Source: CAWFGW01 sp963815495
GTDB taxonomy: Bacteria > Bacteroidota > Bacteroidia > Cytophagales > JAAEPT01
Length of the DNA stretch: 64,000 nt
Reading direction: 5' to 3'
Assembly (NCBI GenBank): GCA_963815495.1
Contig: CAWFGW010000015.1
Coordinates: 149,630-213,629, forward strand
Both the position numbers and the translations under genes were made by a program. Numbering within the stretch: position 1 is the stretch's first letter; the number at the start of each line of letters is the position of its first letter. The notes below the pieces were generated by a model. The model made no database searches, was not told the origin of the DNA, and saw only the letters and a list, made by a program, of their open reading frames with translations. This document shows, one piece after another, positions 23,817-32,633 of this stretch.

Positions 23817-25049
23817 CTAACTTACCAGTTGACCTTCAGAGCCATTATTACTTTTTGGAGAAAGTTTAAAAATAAAATCAGGAGTTATGTTTTTTTCTTC
23901 TCGGTGTGACACATATATAATTGCTGATTTTTTCTCTGCAGCGATTGTATTTATCAAATTGACAAACAGTTGCACATCGTCATCATCTAAACCTGCAGTA
24001 GGCTCATCTAAAATGAGCAAAGAAGGGTACTTGACCATCGCACGCACAGCCAATAGTAAACGTTGTTTGCCCAATGAAAGCGAAGAAAAAGGCACGTTGT
24101 ATTGATCAACCAACCCTATCAAATCCAGCCATTCTCGCGCTAACATCCGGTGACGATTAGTCGGCATGGTGTAAAGCCCCACGGAGTCAAAATATCCCGA
24201 AATTACCATGTTTTCAATAGTATCTCGCGTGTTGAAGTTTTGAACCATGGAATTGGTAAAATACCCGATGTGCTTTTTCACCTCCCAAACACTTTCTCCT
24301 GTTCCCTTTTTTCGACCAAATAAAAACAAATCCTGACCATAGCCTTTGGGGTTATCGCCAATAATCATGGAGAGCAGCGTACTTTTCCCAGAGCCGTTAG
24401 CACCAACTAATTGCCAAAACTCGCCACGATTAATTTTAAGTGAAATGTGATTCAATACATTTTTCTCCCCAAAGGAGACTGAAACATTATTTAATGCTAC
24501 CAATGGATTTTTTAATGCCTCAACTGGTGCGAATGGAGGTGGAACATTTCCCTGTAACTTCGTTTCCTTGTGAGTTTCTGGTTTTTCAAAGGGCAATATT
24601 AAACCGTCTATAACCACCTTCTTGTCTGTGATGAAGGGCAAAAAATCAGTCGATCTGCTTGCCAATTGAATGATTAATAACTGATGACTCAATTGGGTTA
24701 GTCTTTCTTGAATTGCCTGTTGCGATTGATGATCTAAGCTATCAAAAATATTATCTACGATTAAATAGTCAGGTTTGGTAGAAATAAGGTGCTCGAGCAA
24801 TACTTTTTTCTGTTCTCCTTCAGAAAGTGAGGCTAATGTTCGGTTCAGGTGTTTCGTTAAATCAAACCGATCGTGTCGATATTCTTCATCCAAAAAAATT
24901 TTGAGGGTAAGAGCAGAATATATAGCTCCTTTCATCTCTCGAGTTACAACATCGTTTTTTAGCAATGCGCCTTTTTCGAGTTGGGCAATGATTGCTTGCT
25001 TGTTTTCTTTTGAAGAAACATAGAGAAGGATATGTTGTTTTTTCTCCAT
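23817..25049 (-). CDS. Twin-domain ABC ATPase, ModF-like, with degenerate first half
   Basis: A 410-residue soluble ABC protein of two nucleotide-binding domains and no membrane segments. The second half is complete: Walker A GANGSGKST (216-224), signature LSLGKQR (324-330) and Walker B LLILDEP (344-350). The first half has a signature (LSEGEQ, about 75-80) and a Walker B-like YLIVDN (95-100) but no Walker A, so it probably does not hydrolyse ATP. The layout resembles ModF/PhrA-type proteins, whose role is unclear. No transporter permease lies nearby, so a non-transport role is likely. Confidence 0.8.
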   Translation of the reverse strand: MEKKQHILLYVSSKENKQAIIAQLEKGALLKNDVVTREMKGAIYSALTLKIFLDEEYRHDRFDLTKHLNRTLASLSEGEQKKVLLEHLISTKPDYLIVDNIFDSLDHQSQQAIQERLTQLSHQLLIIQLASRSTDFLPFITDKKVVIDGLILPFEKPETHKETKLQGNVPPPFAPVEALKNPLVALNNVSVSFGEKNVLNHISLKINRGEFWQLVGANGSGKSTLLSMIIGDNPKGYGQDLFLFGRKKGTGESVWEVKKHIGYFTNSMVQNFNTRDTIENMVISGYFDSVGLYTMPTNRHRMLAREWLDLIGLVDQYNVPFSSLSLGKQRLLLAVRAMVKYPSLLILDEPTAGLDDDDVQLFVNLINTIAAEKKSAIIYVSHREEKNITPDFIFKLSPKSNNGSEGQLVS

Positions 25050-25067
25050 AAGTCCTCAAAAAATCAT

Positions 25068-25547
25068 TTAATCCTTCTGAATCAACACAGTCGCATAAGC
25101 CGAAACACCTTCTTCACGACCAACAAAACCCAGTTGTTCAGTGGTAGTAGCTTTGATTGAAACTTGTCCTTCTGAAATACCCATTACCTCAGCTAAACAT
25201 GTTTTTATGGCTGGAATAGAAGGGTTAACTTTTGGAAGCTGTAAACAAACTGTTGTATCGATATTACCTATTTCATAACCTTCTTTACGGATCAACTTCA
25301 TGACATCGCGTAATAATATTTTACTGTCTATGCCTTTATACTGAGGGTCTTTGTCTGAAAAATGAAACCCGATATCACGCATATTAGCGGCACCCAATAA
25401 AGCGTCACAAATCACATGAATTAGCACATCCGCATCGGAGTGTCCCACAGCTCCTTTGGTATGCTCTAATTTAACACCCCCAAGCCAAAAGTCATATCCT
25501 TCTTGCAACTGGTGTACATCGTATCCAAACCCTACTCGTATGTTCAT
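25068..25547 (-). CDS. ispF: 2-C-methyl-D-erythritol 2,4-cyclodiphosphate synthase
   Basis: IspF makes the cyclic diphosphate of the non-mevalonate isoprenoid pathway. The 159-residue protein has the usual length. Metal and active-site motifs are GYDVHQL (Asp10, His12), GHSDADVLIHVICDALLGA, and the C-terminal KATTTEQLGFVGREEGVSAYA. It is a trimer in known structures. Its ATG overlaps by one base the stop of the M16 peptidase gene. Other MEP-pathway genes are not in the window. Confidence 0.96.
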   Translation of the reverse strand: MNIRVGFGYDVHQLQEGYDFWLGGVKLEHTKGAVGHSDADVLIHVICDALLGAANMRDIGFHFSDKDPQYKGIDSKILLRDVMKLIRKEGYEIGNIDTTVCLQLPKVNPSIPAIKTCLAEVMGISEGQVSIKATTTEQLGFVGREEGVSAYATVLIQKD

Positions 25548-26785
25548 TATTTTATGGCTTTGTAATAAATTACGTTACTGTTTTCTTCTCTTAATACTTC
25601 CTTCGCTACGCGAGCTAGTTGTTCTTTAGTCACTTTCGTCATGTCTTCTAATTCACTATTGGCTAATTCCGTTTCGCCTAAAATAGTAGCATTAGCTAAC
25701 GACATACAACGCTCTAGCAGTTCTAATTGTTCGTATAAAAGCCCTGTCTCTGCCTGATTTCTCAACTTAAACAACTCCTCATCTGACACACCATTTTCAA
25801 CTAAATCCGTAACCACCTCATTAATCTCCGCTTCGACTTGCTCAAAGGTAAACCCCTTTCGCAGTTTGCCACTGATCACCAACAAGCCTGCATCACTTGA
25901 ACCAGTAATGTAAGTAGCTATAGAACCCATCATTCGTTTTTCTTCAACCAAACGTTGGTGCAAGCGTGATGATTTATCCCGACCTAGTACGTCAGCTAAA
26001 ATGTCTGAGGCAAAGAAATCTTCATGTAATCGATCACACATGTGATACGCTTTGTAAATAGCATCAATAGGTACTTTGCGCTCAAGAGTTTTGGTGCGTT
26101 TTTCTGTTTGACGAGGTTCTTTAGGTAAATTTCTTTTTTCTTTTGGTTGAGACGGAATGGAGCCAAACCATTTTTTTGCTAATCGCTTAGTTTCACTTGC
26201 TTTTATTGGTCCGCCAATGACTAGTACCGCATTGTTAGGCAAATAGTGGGTGTGAAAAAAATCTTTGACATCAGCCATTTCAGCTTTTTCGATGTGGCTA
26301 ATTTCCTTTCCAATGGTCGGCCAGCGATAAGGGTGAGTGGTGTAAGCCAACTGTCGCAGCTCAAGCCAGATGTCACCGTAAGGTTTGTTGAGATAAACTT
26401 GCTTAAATTCCTCAATAACAACTTTTCTTTGCACCTCCAACACTTCGGGGTTAAAGGAAAGACTCAACATACGATCAGATTCTGCCCAAAAAGCAGTTTC
26501 CACATTGTCGGCAGGAATGGTAATATAATAGTTGGTAACATCGGGCGAAGTGTAAGCATTATTTTCACCTCCAGCTACTTGTAATTCTTCGTCAAACTCC
26601 TCAATATTTACCGAACCCCCAAACATCAAATGCTCGAAAAGGTGCGCAAAACCAGTCTTATCTGCATTTTCATCGCGTGAACCAACATCGTACATCAAGT
26701 TCAACACCGCCATGGGAGTAGTATAATCTTCGTGTGCAATAACCGTTAAGCCATTGTCTAACTGAAACTTTTCGTATTTAATCAC
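25547..26785 (-). CDS. M16 family zinc metallopeptidase
   Basis: A 412-residue M16 (pitrilysin/processing-peptidase-like) protein. The inverted zinc motif is HLFEH (residues 48-52, His48, Glu51, His52), with a downstream Glu-containing helix (VVIEEFKQVYLNKPYGD) as third ligand. The second half is the inactive M16 C-domain (PIDAIYKAYHMCDRLHEDFF). It is a single-motor-size subunit, probably forming a dimer. No signal peptide is evident, so it is likely cytoplasmic. The substrate is unknown. It shares an operon with ispF. Confidence 0.9.
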   Translation of the reverse strand: MIKYEKFQLDNGLTVIAHEDYTTPMAVLNLMYDVGSRDENADKTGFAHLFEHLMFGGSVNIEEFDEELQVAGGENNAYTSPDVTNYYITIPADNVETAFWAESDRMLSLSFNPEVLEVQRKVVIEEFKQVYLNKPYGDIWLELRQLAYTTHPYRWPTIGKEISHIEKAEMADVKDFFHTHYLPNNAVLVIGGPIKASETKRLAKKWFGSIPSQPKEKRNLPKEPRQTEKRTKTLERKVPIDAIYKAYHMCDRLHEDFFASDILADVLGRDKSSRLHQRLVEEKRMMGSIATYITGSSDAGLLVISGKLRKGFTFEQVEAEINEVVTDLVENGVSDEELFKLRNQAETGLLYEQLELLERCMSLANATILGETELANSELEDMTKVTKEQLARVAKEVLREENSNVIYYKAIK

Positions 26786-26816
26786 TTACCTTAGGGAATT
26801 AATTGAAGAGCTAATT

Positions 26817-26845
26817 TTGCAGTAACTACGAATACTGTAATTTTG
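26817..26845 (+). promoter_or_regulatory. Promoter upstream of the E1 dehydrogenase gene
   Basis: TTG (26817-26819), an 18-base spacer and TAATTTTG (26838-26845) match the Bacteroidota -33/-7 pattern, 17 bases before the start codon. Confidence 0.55.
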
Positions 26846-26862
26846 TTTGCTCAAATCGTGCG

Positions 26863-28836
26863 ATGAATTTCAATAAAAAAAACTATTCAAACAAACTACT
26901 AGTAGAGTTGTACACCCAACTGCTGCGTTCTCGTTTGATTGAACAAAAAATGCTTATCCTTCTCCGTCAAGGCAAGATTTCCAAATGGTTTTCGGGTATT
27001 GGACAGGAAGCAGTGTCTATTGGCGCTGCCATGGCATTGGAAACCAATGAATTCATTTTGCCCGCTCATCGAAATTTAGGAATTTTCACTTCGCGAAATG
27101 TGCCTCTAAACCGTCTATTTGCCCAGTTTTTGGGGAAACGCGAAGGCTTCACCAAAGGACGTGACCGCTCATTTCACTTTGGCTCTAAAGAACACCACAT
27201 CGTGGGAATGATTTCTCATCTAGGTCCACAGCTTACCGTGGCTAATGGTATATCTTTAGCAGAAAAATTATCAGAAGATAAAAAAGTGGTCCTTGCCATT
27301 ACGGGCGAAGGCGGAAGTAGTGAAGGCGATTTTCATGAAGCACTTAACGTGGCTGCTGTCTGGCAACTGCCTGTAATTTTTTTATTAGAAAATAACGGAT
27401 ATAGCATTTCAACCCCTACAGAAGAACAATACCGGATAGGTAGCTTTACTGAAAAGGGTCCCGCTTACGGTATAGAAACTTACAAAATAGATGGTAATAA
27501 CATTTTAGAGGTCTATAGTACCATTCAAAAAGTGGCCTCAAGCATGCGCAGAAGCCCTAAACCAGTATTAATTGAAGCAGTAACTTTTAGAATGCGCGGC
27601 CATGAAGAATCATCGGGAACGGATTATGTGCCAAAAGAATTATTTGCCGAGTGGGCTAAAAAAGACCCCATAGAAAACTATGAACAGTTTTTACTTCAAG
27701 AAAAAATTCTTACCGAAGACAAGATACAGGATCTCTATGAAGAAATAGATCAAGCTATTGATGAGGCCCTGGAAGAAGCTTTTGCTTATCCCAATGCAAC
27801 CTCTACCATAGAAGAAGAAATTAAAGATGTATATGTGCCCTATGATTCGCGAGTGAGCGCTCCTTCGGGTTTAACATCTAATAAAAGATACATTGATGCC
27901 ATTCGTGAAGCGATGCTACAAAGTATGCATCGCTATCCTAATCTGGTGTTAATGGGGCAGGACATCGCTGAATATGGTGGTGTATTCAAAGCTACCGAAG
28001 GACTTGTAACGGAATTTGGAAAAGATCGTGTAAGAAACACACCTCTTTGCGAATCAGCCATTATCGGAGCTAGTCTAGGTTTGGCAATTAGAAATTATAA
28101 ATCAGTTGTTGAAATTCAATTTTCCGACTTTGTAACCTGTGGATTCAATCAGATTGTGAATAATTTGGCAAAGTCCCACTATCGCTGGGGTCAAAACGCA
28201 GACGTGGTTATTCGAATGCCTTCGGGTGGAGGAATTAGTGCGGGGCCATTTCACTCCCAGTCTACGGAAGCCTGGTTCTTTCATACGCCAGGCTTAAAAA
28301 TTGTTTATCCTTCTACACCATCTGCTGCAAAGGGATTGTTAACGGCAGCTATTGCAGATCCTAATCCCGTTTTGTTTTTTGAACATAAAAAGTTGTATCG
28401 TTCTATTAATGAAGAGGTATTTGACAACTATTACGAAACCGAGATTGGCAAAGCGAGAATAGCCAAAGACGGAGACGAGGTTTCAATTATCACCTATGGT
28501 ATGGGTGTGCATTGGGCATTGGATGCCTGTAAAGAGTTAAAAATTGAAGCACAAATTATTGATTTGCAAACCTTACTTCCCTGGGACCAAGAAGCTGTAA
28601 AAAAATCTGTTGAAAAAACCGGGAAAGCTATTTTGTTAAGCGAAGACTGTCAAACGGGTAGCATCATTGCAGAAATTGCCGCCTGGATTAGCGAAAATCT
28701 CTTTGAAAAATTAGATGCCCCAGTTAGTAGAGTAGGAAGTCTAGATACCCCAATTCCCTTTGCCAAAGGGTTGGAAGACGACTTTCTCCCAATCAATCGC
28801 TTTAAGGAAAAGCTTCAGACTCTAGTAAATTATTAA
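26863..28836 (+). CDS. 2-oxoacid dehydrogenase E1, fused alpha and beta subunits
   Basis: A thiamine-diphosphate enzyme that decarboxylates a 2-oxoacid and feeds the acyl group to an E2 lipoyl domain. The 657-residue chain joins the alpha subunit (about 1-310; GEGGSSEGDFHEALNVAAVWQLPVIFLLENN for ThDP binding, FRMRGHEESSGTDY) and the beta subunit (about 340-657; GQDIAEYGGVFKATEGL, PLCESAIIGASLGLA, DPNPVLFFEHK). The fused form is usual for the branched-chain/general E1 in Bacteroidota. Which oxoacid it uses is not certain, though branched-chain is most likely. E2 and E3 genes are not here. Confidence 0.9.
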   Translation: MNFNKKNYSNKLLVELYTQLLRSRLIEQKMLILLRQGKISKWFSGIGQEAVSIGAAMALETNEFILPAHRNLGIFTSRNVPLNRLFAQFLGKREGFTKGRDRSFHFGSKEHHIVGMISHLGPQLTVANGISLAEKLSEDKKVVLAITGEGGSSEGDFHEALNVAAVWQLPVIFLLENNGYSISTPTEEQYRIGSFTEKGPAYGIETYKIDGNNILEVYSTIQKVASSMRRSPKPVLIEAVTFRMRGHEESSGTDYVPKELFAEWAKKDPIENYEQFLLQEKILTEDKIQDLYEEIDQAIDEALEEAFAYPNATSTIEEEIKDVYVPYDSRVSAPSGLTSNKRYIDAIREAMLQSMHRYPNLVLMGQDIAEYGGVFKATEGLVTEFGKDRVRNTPLCESAIIGASLGLAIRNYKSVVEIQFSDFVTCGFNQIVNNLAKSHYRWGQNADVVIRMPSGGGISAGPFHSQSTEAWFFHTPGLKIVYPSTPSAAKGLLTAAIADPNPVLFFEHKKLYRSINEEVFDNYYETEIGKARIAKDGDEVSIITYGMGVHWALDACKELKIEAQIIDLQTLLPWDQEAVKKSVEKTGKAILLSEDCQTGSIIAEIAAWISENLFEKLDAPVSRVGSLDTPIPFAKGLEDDFLPINRFKEKLQTLVNY

Positions 28837-28902
28837 AGTTTAATTAGGAAACTGATTTGCCGAACTAACTGTTCTGTCTATTCATAACTTCATATATTTC
28901 CT

Positions 28903-28910
28903 TATTTTTG
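28903..28910 (+). promoter_or_regulatory. -7 box upstream of the small lipoprotein gene
   Basis: TATTTTTG fits TAnnTTTG and lies 4 bases before the start codon of the gene at 28915, the head of the repeat-protein cassette. Confidence 0.4.
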
Positions 28911-28914
28911 TTTA

Positions 28915-29145
28915 ATGCGTTATCGTCTATCAAGCATATTATTACAGAGTTGTCTACTGGTTTTAATTTCAGTGGGGCAAGTCGCTTGTAAAAACACTGG
29001 GGCAGTTTGCCCAGGAACGGGTCAATCGAAGGCTGCTGACTTTAGTCCTTTTAATAATGATGGTGAGCCTAAAGGTGGCAAAAAGAAAAAGGGTGAAAAT
29101 GGCCTTGTCAAAAAAAAACAACCCAAAAAATTAAACAAAAAATAA
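28915..29145 (+). CDS. Small lipoprotein with Lys-rich tail
   Basis: A 76-residue protein. Residues 1-25 form a lipoprotein signal (lipobox GQVAC, Cys25), and the short mature part ends in a Lys/Gly-rich stretch (GGKKKKGENGLVKKKQPKK). I do not recognise a family. It is the first gene of a tight run with the two repeat proteins, the YtxJ-like protein and a barrel-like protein, 4 bases before the next gene, which suggests a shared job at the envelope. Confidence 0.65.
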   Translation: MRYRLSSILLQSCLLVLISVGQVACKNTGAVCPGTGQSKAADFSPFNNDGEPKGGKKKKGENGLVKKKQPKKLNKK

Positions 29146-29149
29146 GCGT

Positions 29150-29740
29150 GTGAAGCAACTCTTAAAACTCCCCTTTCTGCTTGTTATTTTTTTACTGTCT
29201 ATCAGCTCAATTTGTTGGTCCCAAACAGATCGACCTGCTCCTGAGCATACTAAGGACCCCAAGTATAAATTCATGAATTTTCGGAGGATTCAAAAGTCTA
29301 AGGAACTAAAATCTGGACAACGCGGACAAAAGGCACCAGATAAAGTCTCGCCACCCTCAACGGTTAAAAATGAAAAAGGTCCAAATTATGGCGATTTACA
29401 ACGGAATAAAATAGCAAAAGAAAAAGAGCGCCACAATGCTCAAGCCCATCAAAAAGCTCCGGATAAAGCATCGCCACCTAGTCGCACAACCCAATCAGGA
29501 GGACCAAGTTATGAAGACATTCACAGAGCAAAAATTGCCAAATCAAAGGAATTAAGTGCTGGAATGGCACAACAAAGCGGGCCCGACAAAGCAACACCTC
29601 CTGCCAAAAAAGGGGACGTACAAGGTGCGACCTACAAAATGCTATATGGTAAAGTTATGGCCAAAGAAGCTGAAATGAATGCGAATAGCACTGGAAACAT
29701 AGATGCTCAAGCGTTGGAAAAAAAGCGACTCAGAGAATAA
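29150..29740 (+). CDS. Secreted PDK-repeat protein, possibly 5' half of a split gene
   Basis: A 196-residue protein with a GTG start and signal peptide (1-25). It carries three units of about 40 residues, each with APDKxSPPS or GPDKATPPA (near 62, 103 and 145) followed by a YxDL/YEDI...KIAKxKE helix. The last residues, TGNIDAQALEKKRLRE, match the repeat unit of the next protein (NYQGxIDL...). The next frame is reached by a one-base shift at about 29738. So the two genes may be one broken gene, or a coupled pair by design. Function is unknown; low-complexity charged repeats suggest an envelope or adhesive part. Confidence 0.7.
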   Translation: MKQLLKLPFLLVIFLLSISSICWSQTDRPAPEHTKDPKYKFMNFRRIQKSKELKSGQRGQKAPDKVSPPSTVKNEKGPNYGDLQRNKIAKEKERHNAQAHQKAPDKASPPSRTTQSGGPSYEDIHRAKIAKSKELSAGMAQQSGPDKATPPAKKGDVQGATYKMLYGKVMAKEAEMNANSTGNIDAQALEKKRLRE

Positions 29741-29756
29741 TCAGAAAAATGCTCAA

Positions 29757-30467
29757 ATGAATTATGAGGGGGGCATTGACATAGAAAAAAGGCAAAAAGC
29801 GCTAAACGAAAAGCAAAAAGAAATTAACTATCAAGGAAGTATTGATTTAGCCAAAAAAGAAAAAGCCGTTGAAGAAAAACAACAAGAAATTAACTATCAA
29901 GGAAGTATTGATTTAAGTAAAAGAGACGAATTAATAAAACAGAAACAAGAAGAAATTAACTATCAAGGAGATATAGATCTAACTAAGCTTCAAGAAGTTG
30001 TTCGGCAGAAAAGTGCCGAAATTGATTATCAAGGAAATATAGATTTACACGCTCGACAGAAGGTAGTTCGAGAAGCTCAAAAAGAAATGGCTGGATATGA
30101 AGGGTCTATTCTTCGAAAAGATTTGGAGAAAAAAGAAGCAGAAATCCGAAAGAAAGGAAGACAAATTGCTAATTATGATGGAGACATCCTTTTAAAAACA
30201 ATTCAACGAAGAGAGCGTGACATCCGCAAAAAAGACAAAGATATAGCGAACTACACTGGAGACATTGTTGTTAGAAGAGTTCAGAAAGGAATGCACCCGA
30301 GTGCGGCCTATCGAGGTGGTAAAGTGCAAAATTCCTATGCCGCAAAAGAGCGACTTAGAAAACGAGTATTAAAAAAGTCTCAGAAAAACGAGCGGTTATT
30401 AAACCCAGAAAAGAAAAAAGCTCCAAAACCTCAATATGACAAACAAGAAAGCGAGATTTGGTATTAA
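29757..30467 (+). CDS. NYQGxIDL-repeat protein, possibly 3' half of a split gene
   Basis: A 236-residue protein built of about seven units of 20-24 residues, each opening with NYQGxIDL or a decayed form (NYEGGID, GYEGSIL, NYDGDIL, NYTGDIV, AYRGGKV) followed by a charged Lys/Glu helix. The ATG at 29757 is the first one after the stop of the preceding gene. No signal peptide follows it, which supports its being the second part of a larger exported protein joined to the PDK-repeat gene by a lost frame. The C-terminal 50 residues are Lys/Arg-rich and end in ESEIWY. Function is not recognised. Confidence 0.65.
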   Translation: MNYEGGIDIEKRQKALNEKQKEINYQGSIDLAKKEKAVEEKQQEINYQGSIDLSKRDELIKQKQEEINYQGDIDLTKLQEVVRQKSAEIDYQGNIDLHARQKVVREAQKEMAGYEGSILRKDLEKKEAEIRKKGRQIANYDGDILLKTIQRRERDIRKKDKDIANYTGDIVVRRVQKGMHPSAAYRGGKVQNSYAAKERLRKRVLKKSQKNERLLNPEKKKAPKPQYDKQESEIWY

Positions 30468-30483
30468 CTAAAATGATGGAATT

Positions 30484-30819
30484 ATGAAGTGGCAAAAATT
30501 ACAATCTGCTGATCAATTAGCTGAAATTAAAAGCCTTTCGACCATAAAACCTGTGTTGATATTTAAACACAGCACCCGTTGTTCTATCAGCTCCATGGCC
30601 CTTAGCCGACTTGAGCGTGCTTGGAAAGAAGAAGACAATAGCAAAATTGAACCTTATTACCTCGACTTGATTGAATATAGACCGATATCCAATCAAATAG
30701 CACAAGAGTTCAATGTGTTACATGAATCTCCACAAGTGCTTCTCATTAAAGATGGCAAGTGTCTGCTCTCCAACTCACACAGTGGCATTAATTATTTTGA
30801 GATTTTAGAAGCTGTATAA
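30484..30819 (+). CDS. YtxJ-like thioredoxin-fold protein (bacillithiol-linked type)
   Basis: A 111-residue protein of the YtxJ/DUF2847 family, described as a monothiol thioredoxin-like protein tied to bacillithiol systems. It shows the thioredoxin strand VLIFKHSTRCSISSMA with a single Cys near residue 37, the YYLDLIEYRPISNQIA helix and the cis-Pro loop HESPQVLLIK. It sits 16 bases after the repeat-protein gene and 4 bases before a barrel-like protein gene. Role here is inferred only from family membership. Confidence 0.85.
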   Translation: MKWQKLQSADQLAEIKSLSTIKPVLIFKHSTRCSISSMALSRLERAWKEEDNSKIEPYYLDLIEYRPISNQIAQEFNVLHESPQVLLIKDGKCLLSNSHSGINYFEILEAV

Positions 30820-30823
30820 TTAC

Positions 30824-31633
30824 ATGCGATGCTTAGTTACTTTTGTTGTATTTTTATTTTTTTATCATGCCTCTTTCTCGCAATTAATTGACGGATATAG
30901 AGAAGAGATAGAATATGATCGAGAAGCAACTTTTGGTATTAACTTGAATACTATTGGTGGTATGATTGGTGGTATTGATGGTCGCTTTGCTTGGAAAAAA
31001 AGTGATGGTAACTGGGACGCACTCTATCTTCAGCTTGTAAACATCAAAAACAGCAAAGAAATTCGATCTCAAATTATTTCCACTGGAAACATCATTACTC
31101 CAGGTAAAATGAATTCCCTGTATGTGTTTCGAACACAGTATGGAAAAGAACAACGCTTATTTTGGAAAGGTGATGAAGATGGCGTACGCCTTTCTTGGGT
31201 ATATGCCGGGGGGTTATCATTAGGTTTAATTAAACCCTATTATATTGAATATGACTATACCATCTACAAAATTAAAAACGGGCAACTTGATTTAGACAAC
31301 ACCGTTTTTGAAAGTAGAAATGAAGCATATGATCCAGAAATTCATAGTCCAGGGAGAATCCTTGGACCCGGTTCTTTTACCGATGGGATAAATACAATCT
31401 CTACTAGACTGGGTTTTAACCTTAAGACCTCGATTAACTTAGAATTTGGTATTTTTAACAGAGCGGTATCTGGTATTGAAACAGGATTTATGGTAGAATA
31501 TTTCCCTAAGAGCATTCGTATGTTTGCTGAACCAGTTAAGCCCATTACGTTACAATCCACCGTATTTATTTCCATTTACTTTGGTAGCCGAAAGAAAAGT
31601 AAACCTAAACCTGAGGTTTCCGAAATTCCATAG
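30824..31633 (+). CDS. Probable secreted/outer-membrane beta-barrel protein of unknown function
   Basis: A 269-residue protein with a signal peptide (1-19). The mature part shows alternating aromatic strands (FRTQYGKEQRLFWKGDEDGVRLSWVYAGGLSLGLIKPYYIEYDYTIYKI) and a closing region (FGIFNRAVSGIETGFMVEYFPKSIRMFAEPVKPITLQSTVFISIYFG) that looks like the end of a small barrel. The last 14 residues are a Lys/Pro-rich tail. I do not recognise the family. It is the last gene before lipA in the run. Confidence 0.7.
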   Translation: MRCLVTFVVFLFFYHASFSQLIDGYREEIEYDREATFGINLNTIGGMIGGIDGRFAWKKSDGNWDALYLQLVNIKNSKEIRSQIISTGNIITPGKMNSLYVFRTQYGKEQRLFWKGDEDGVRLSWVYAGGLSLGLIKPYYIEYDYTIYKIKNGQLDLDNTVFESRNEAYDPEIHSPGRILGPGSFTDGINTISTRLGFNLKTSINLEFGIFNRAVSGIETGFMVEYFPKSIRMFAEPVKPITLQSTVFISIYFGSRKKSKPKPEVSEIP

Positions 31634-31640
31634 TAAAAAC

Positions 31641-31648
31641 TAACTTTG
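31641..31648 (+). promoter_or_regulatory. -7 box upstream of lipA
   Basis: TAACTTTG fits TAnnTTTG and lies 5 bases before the lipA ATG, so lipA may have its own start of transcription. No clear TTG upstream. Confidence 0.4.
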
Positions 31649-31653
31649 CATCC

Positions 31654-32553
31654 ATGATAGAACTTCCCGTAGTATCAGACCAGCCAAGCCCTCGAAAAAA
31701 ACGACCAGATTGGTTGCGCGTAAAACTTCCTATCGGCAAGGAGTATGCTCAAGTGCGCAAGGTGGTGGATGAAAATAAACTTCACACCATTTGTGAAAGT
31801 GGCAATTGTCCTAATATGGGTGAGTGCTGGGGAGCTGGTACGGCAACCTTCATGATTCTTGGCAATGTATGTACACGTAGTTGTTCTTTCTGTGCTGTAG
31901 CAACAGGCCGACCACCTGAGTATGATGAAGATGAACCACGAAGAGTGGCAGAGTCAATTAAAACCATGGGTGTAAAACATGCGGTGCTCACCTCAGTAAA
32001 CCGCGATGAGTTAAAAGATCGAGGTGCTTATATTTGGCATGAAACCGTACGCTTAACGAAAGAACTCAGCCCAGACACCACAATAGAAACCTTAATTCCA
32101 GATGTGAAAAACAACTGGGATGCTTTAATTACAATGATTTCAGCAGGACAGGAAGTAGTGTCCCACAACATGGAAACGGTAAAGCGGCTGTATAGAAATG
32201 TGCGCCCGCAAGCAAAATACGAACGTAGCTTAGAACAAATCCAACGTACCAAGGACTATGGTCAACGCACCAAGTCGGGTATTATGCTAGGATTAGGTGA
32301 AACCGAAGATGAAGTCATCGAAATTATGCAAGACCTTTACAATCATGGTTTAGATGTTTTGACGTTAGGACAATACCTACAACCCACAAAAATGCACCAC
32401 GAGATCATTGAATATATCCACCCAGAACAATTCAAAAAATACGAAACCATCGGCTACGAAATGGGGTATGACTGGGTGGAATCAGGACCATTGGTGCGCT
32501 CCAGTTATCATGCTGAAAAACATTTGGCAGGGTATCCGAAGCCTCAGCGGTAA
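31654..32553 (+). CDS. lipA: Lipoyl synthase
   Basis: LipA is a radical-SAM enzyme that inserts two sulfurs into octanoyl chains on E2 and H proteins. The 299-residue protein has both iron-sulfur motifs: the auxiliary cluster CESGNCPNMGEC (Cx4Cx5C) and the SAM cluster CTRSCSFC (CxxxCxxC). The conserved tail GPLVRSSYHAEKH has the Arg-Ser-Ser-Tyr motif that holds the auxiliary cluster. The glycine cleavage P protein and the E1 dehydrogenase in this window depend on lipoyl carriers. Confidence 0.96.
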   Translation: MIELPVVSDQPSPRKKRPDWLRVKLPIGKEYAQVRKVVDENKLHTICESGNCPNMGECWGAGTATFMILGNVCTRSCSFCAVATGRPPEYDEDEPRRVAESIKTMGVKHAVLTSVNRDELKDRGAYIWHETVRLTKELSPDTTIETLIPDVKNNWDALITMISAGQEVVSHNMETVKRLYRNVRPQAKYERSLEQIQRTKDYGQRTKSGIMLGLGETEDEVIEIMQDLYNHGLDVLTLGQYLQPTKMHHEIIEYIHPEQFKKYETIGYEMGYDWVESGPLVRSSYHAEKHLAGYPKPQR

Positions 32554-32633
32554 TAATAAATGAACTAAGTACAGGCATGTACTGGATTGTTTAAAATTTC
32601 ACCTGTACTCCTGAACTTTATTAACCGTATAAA

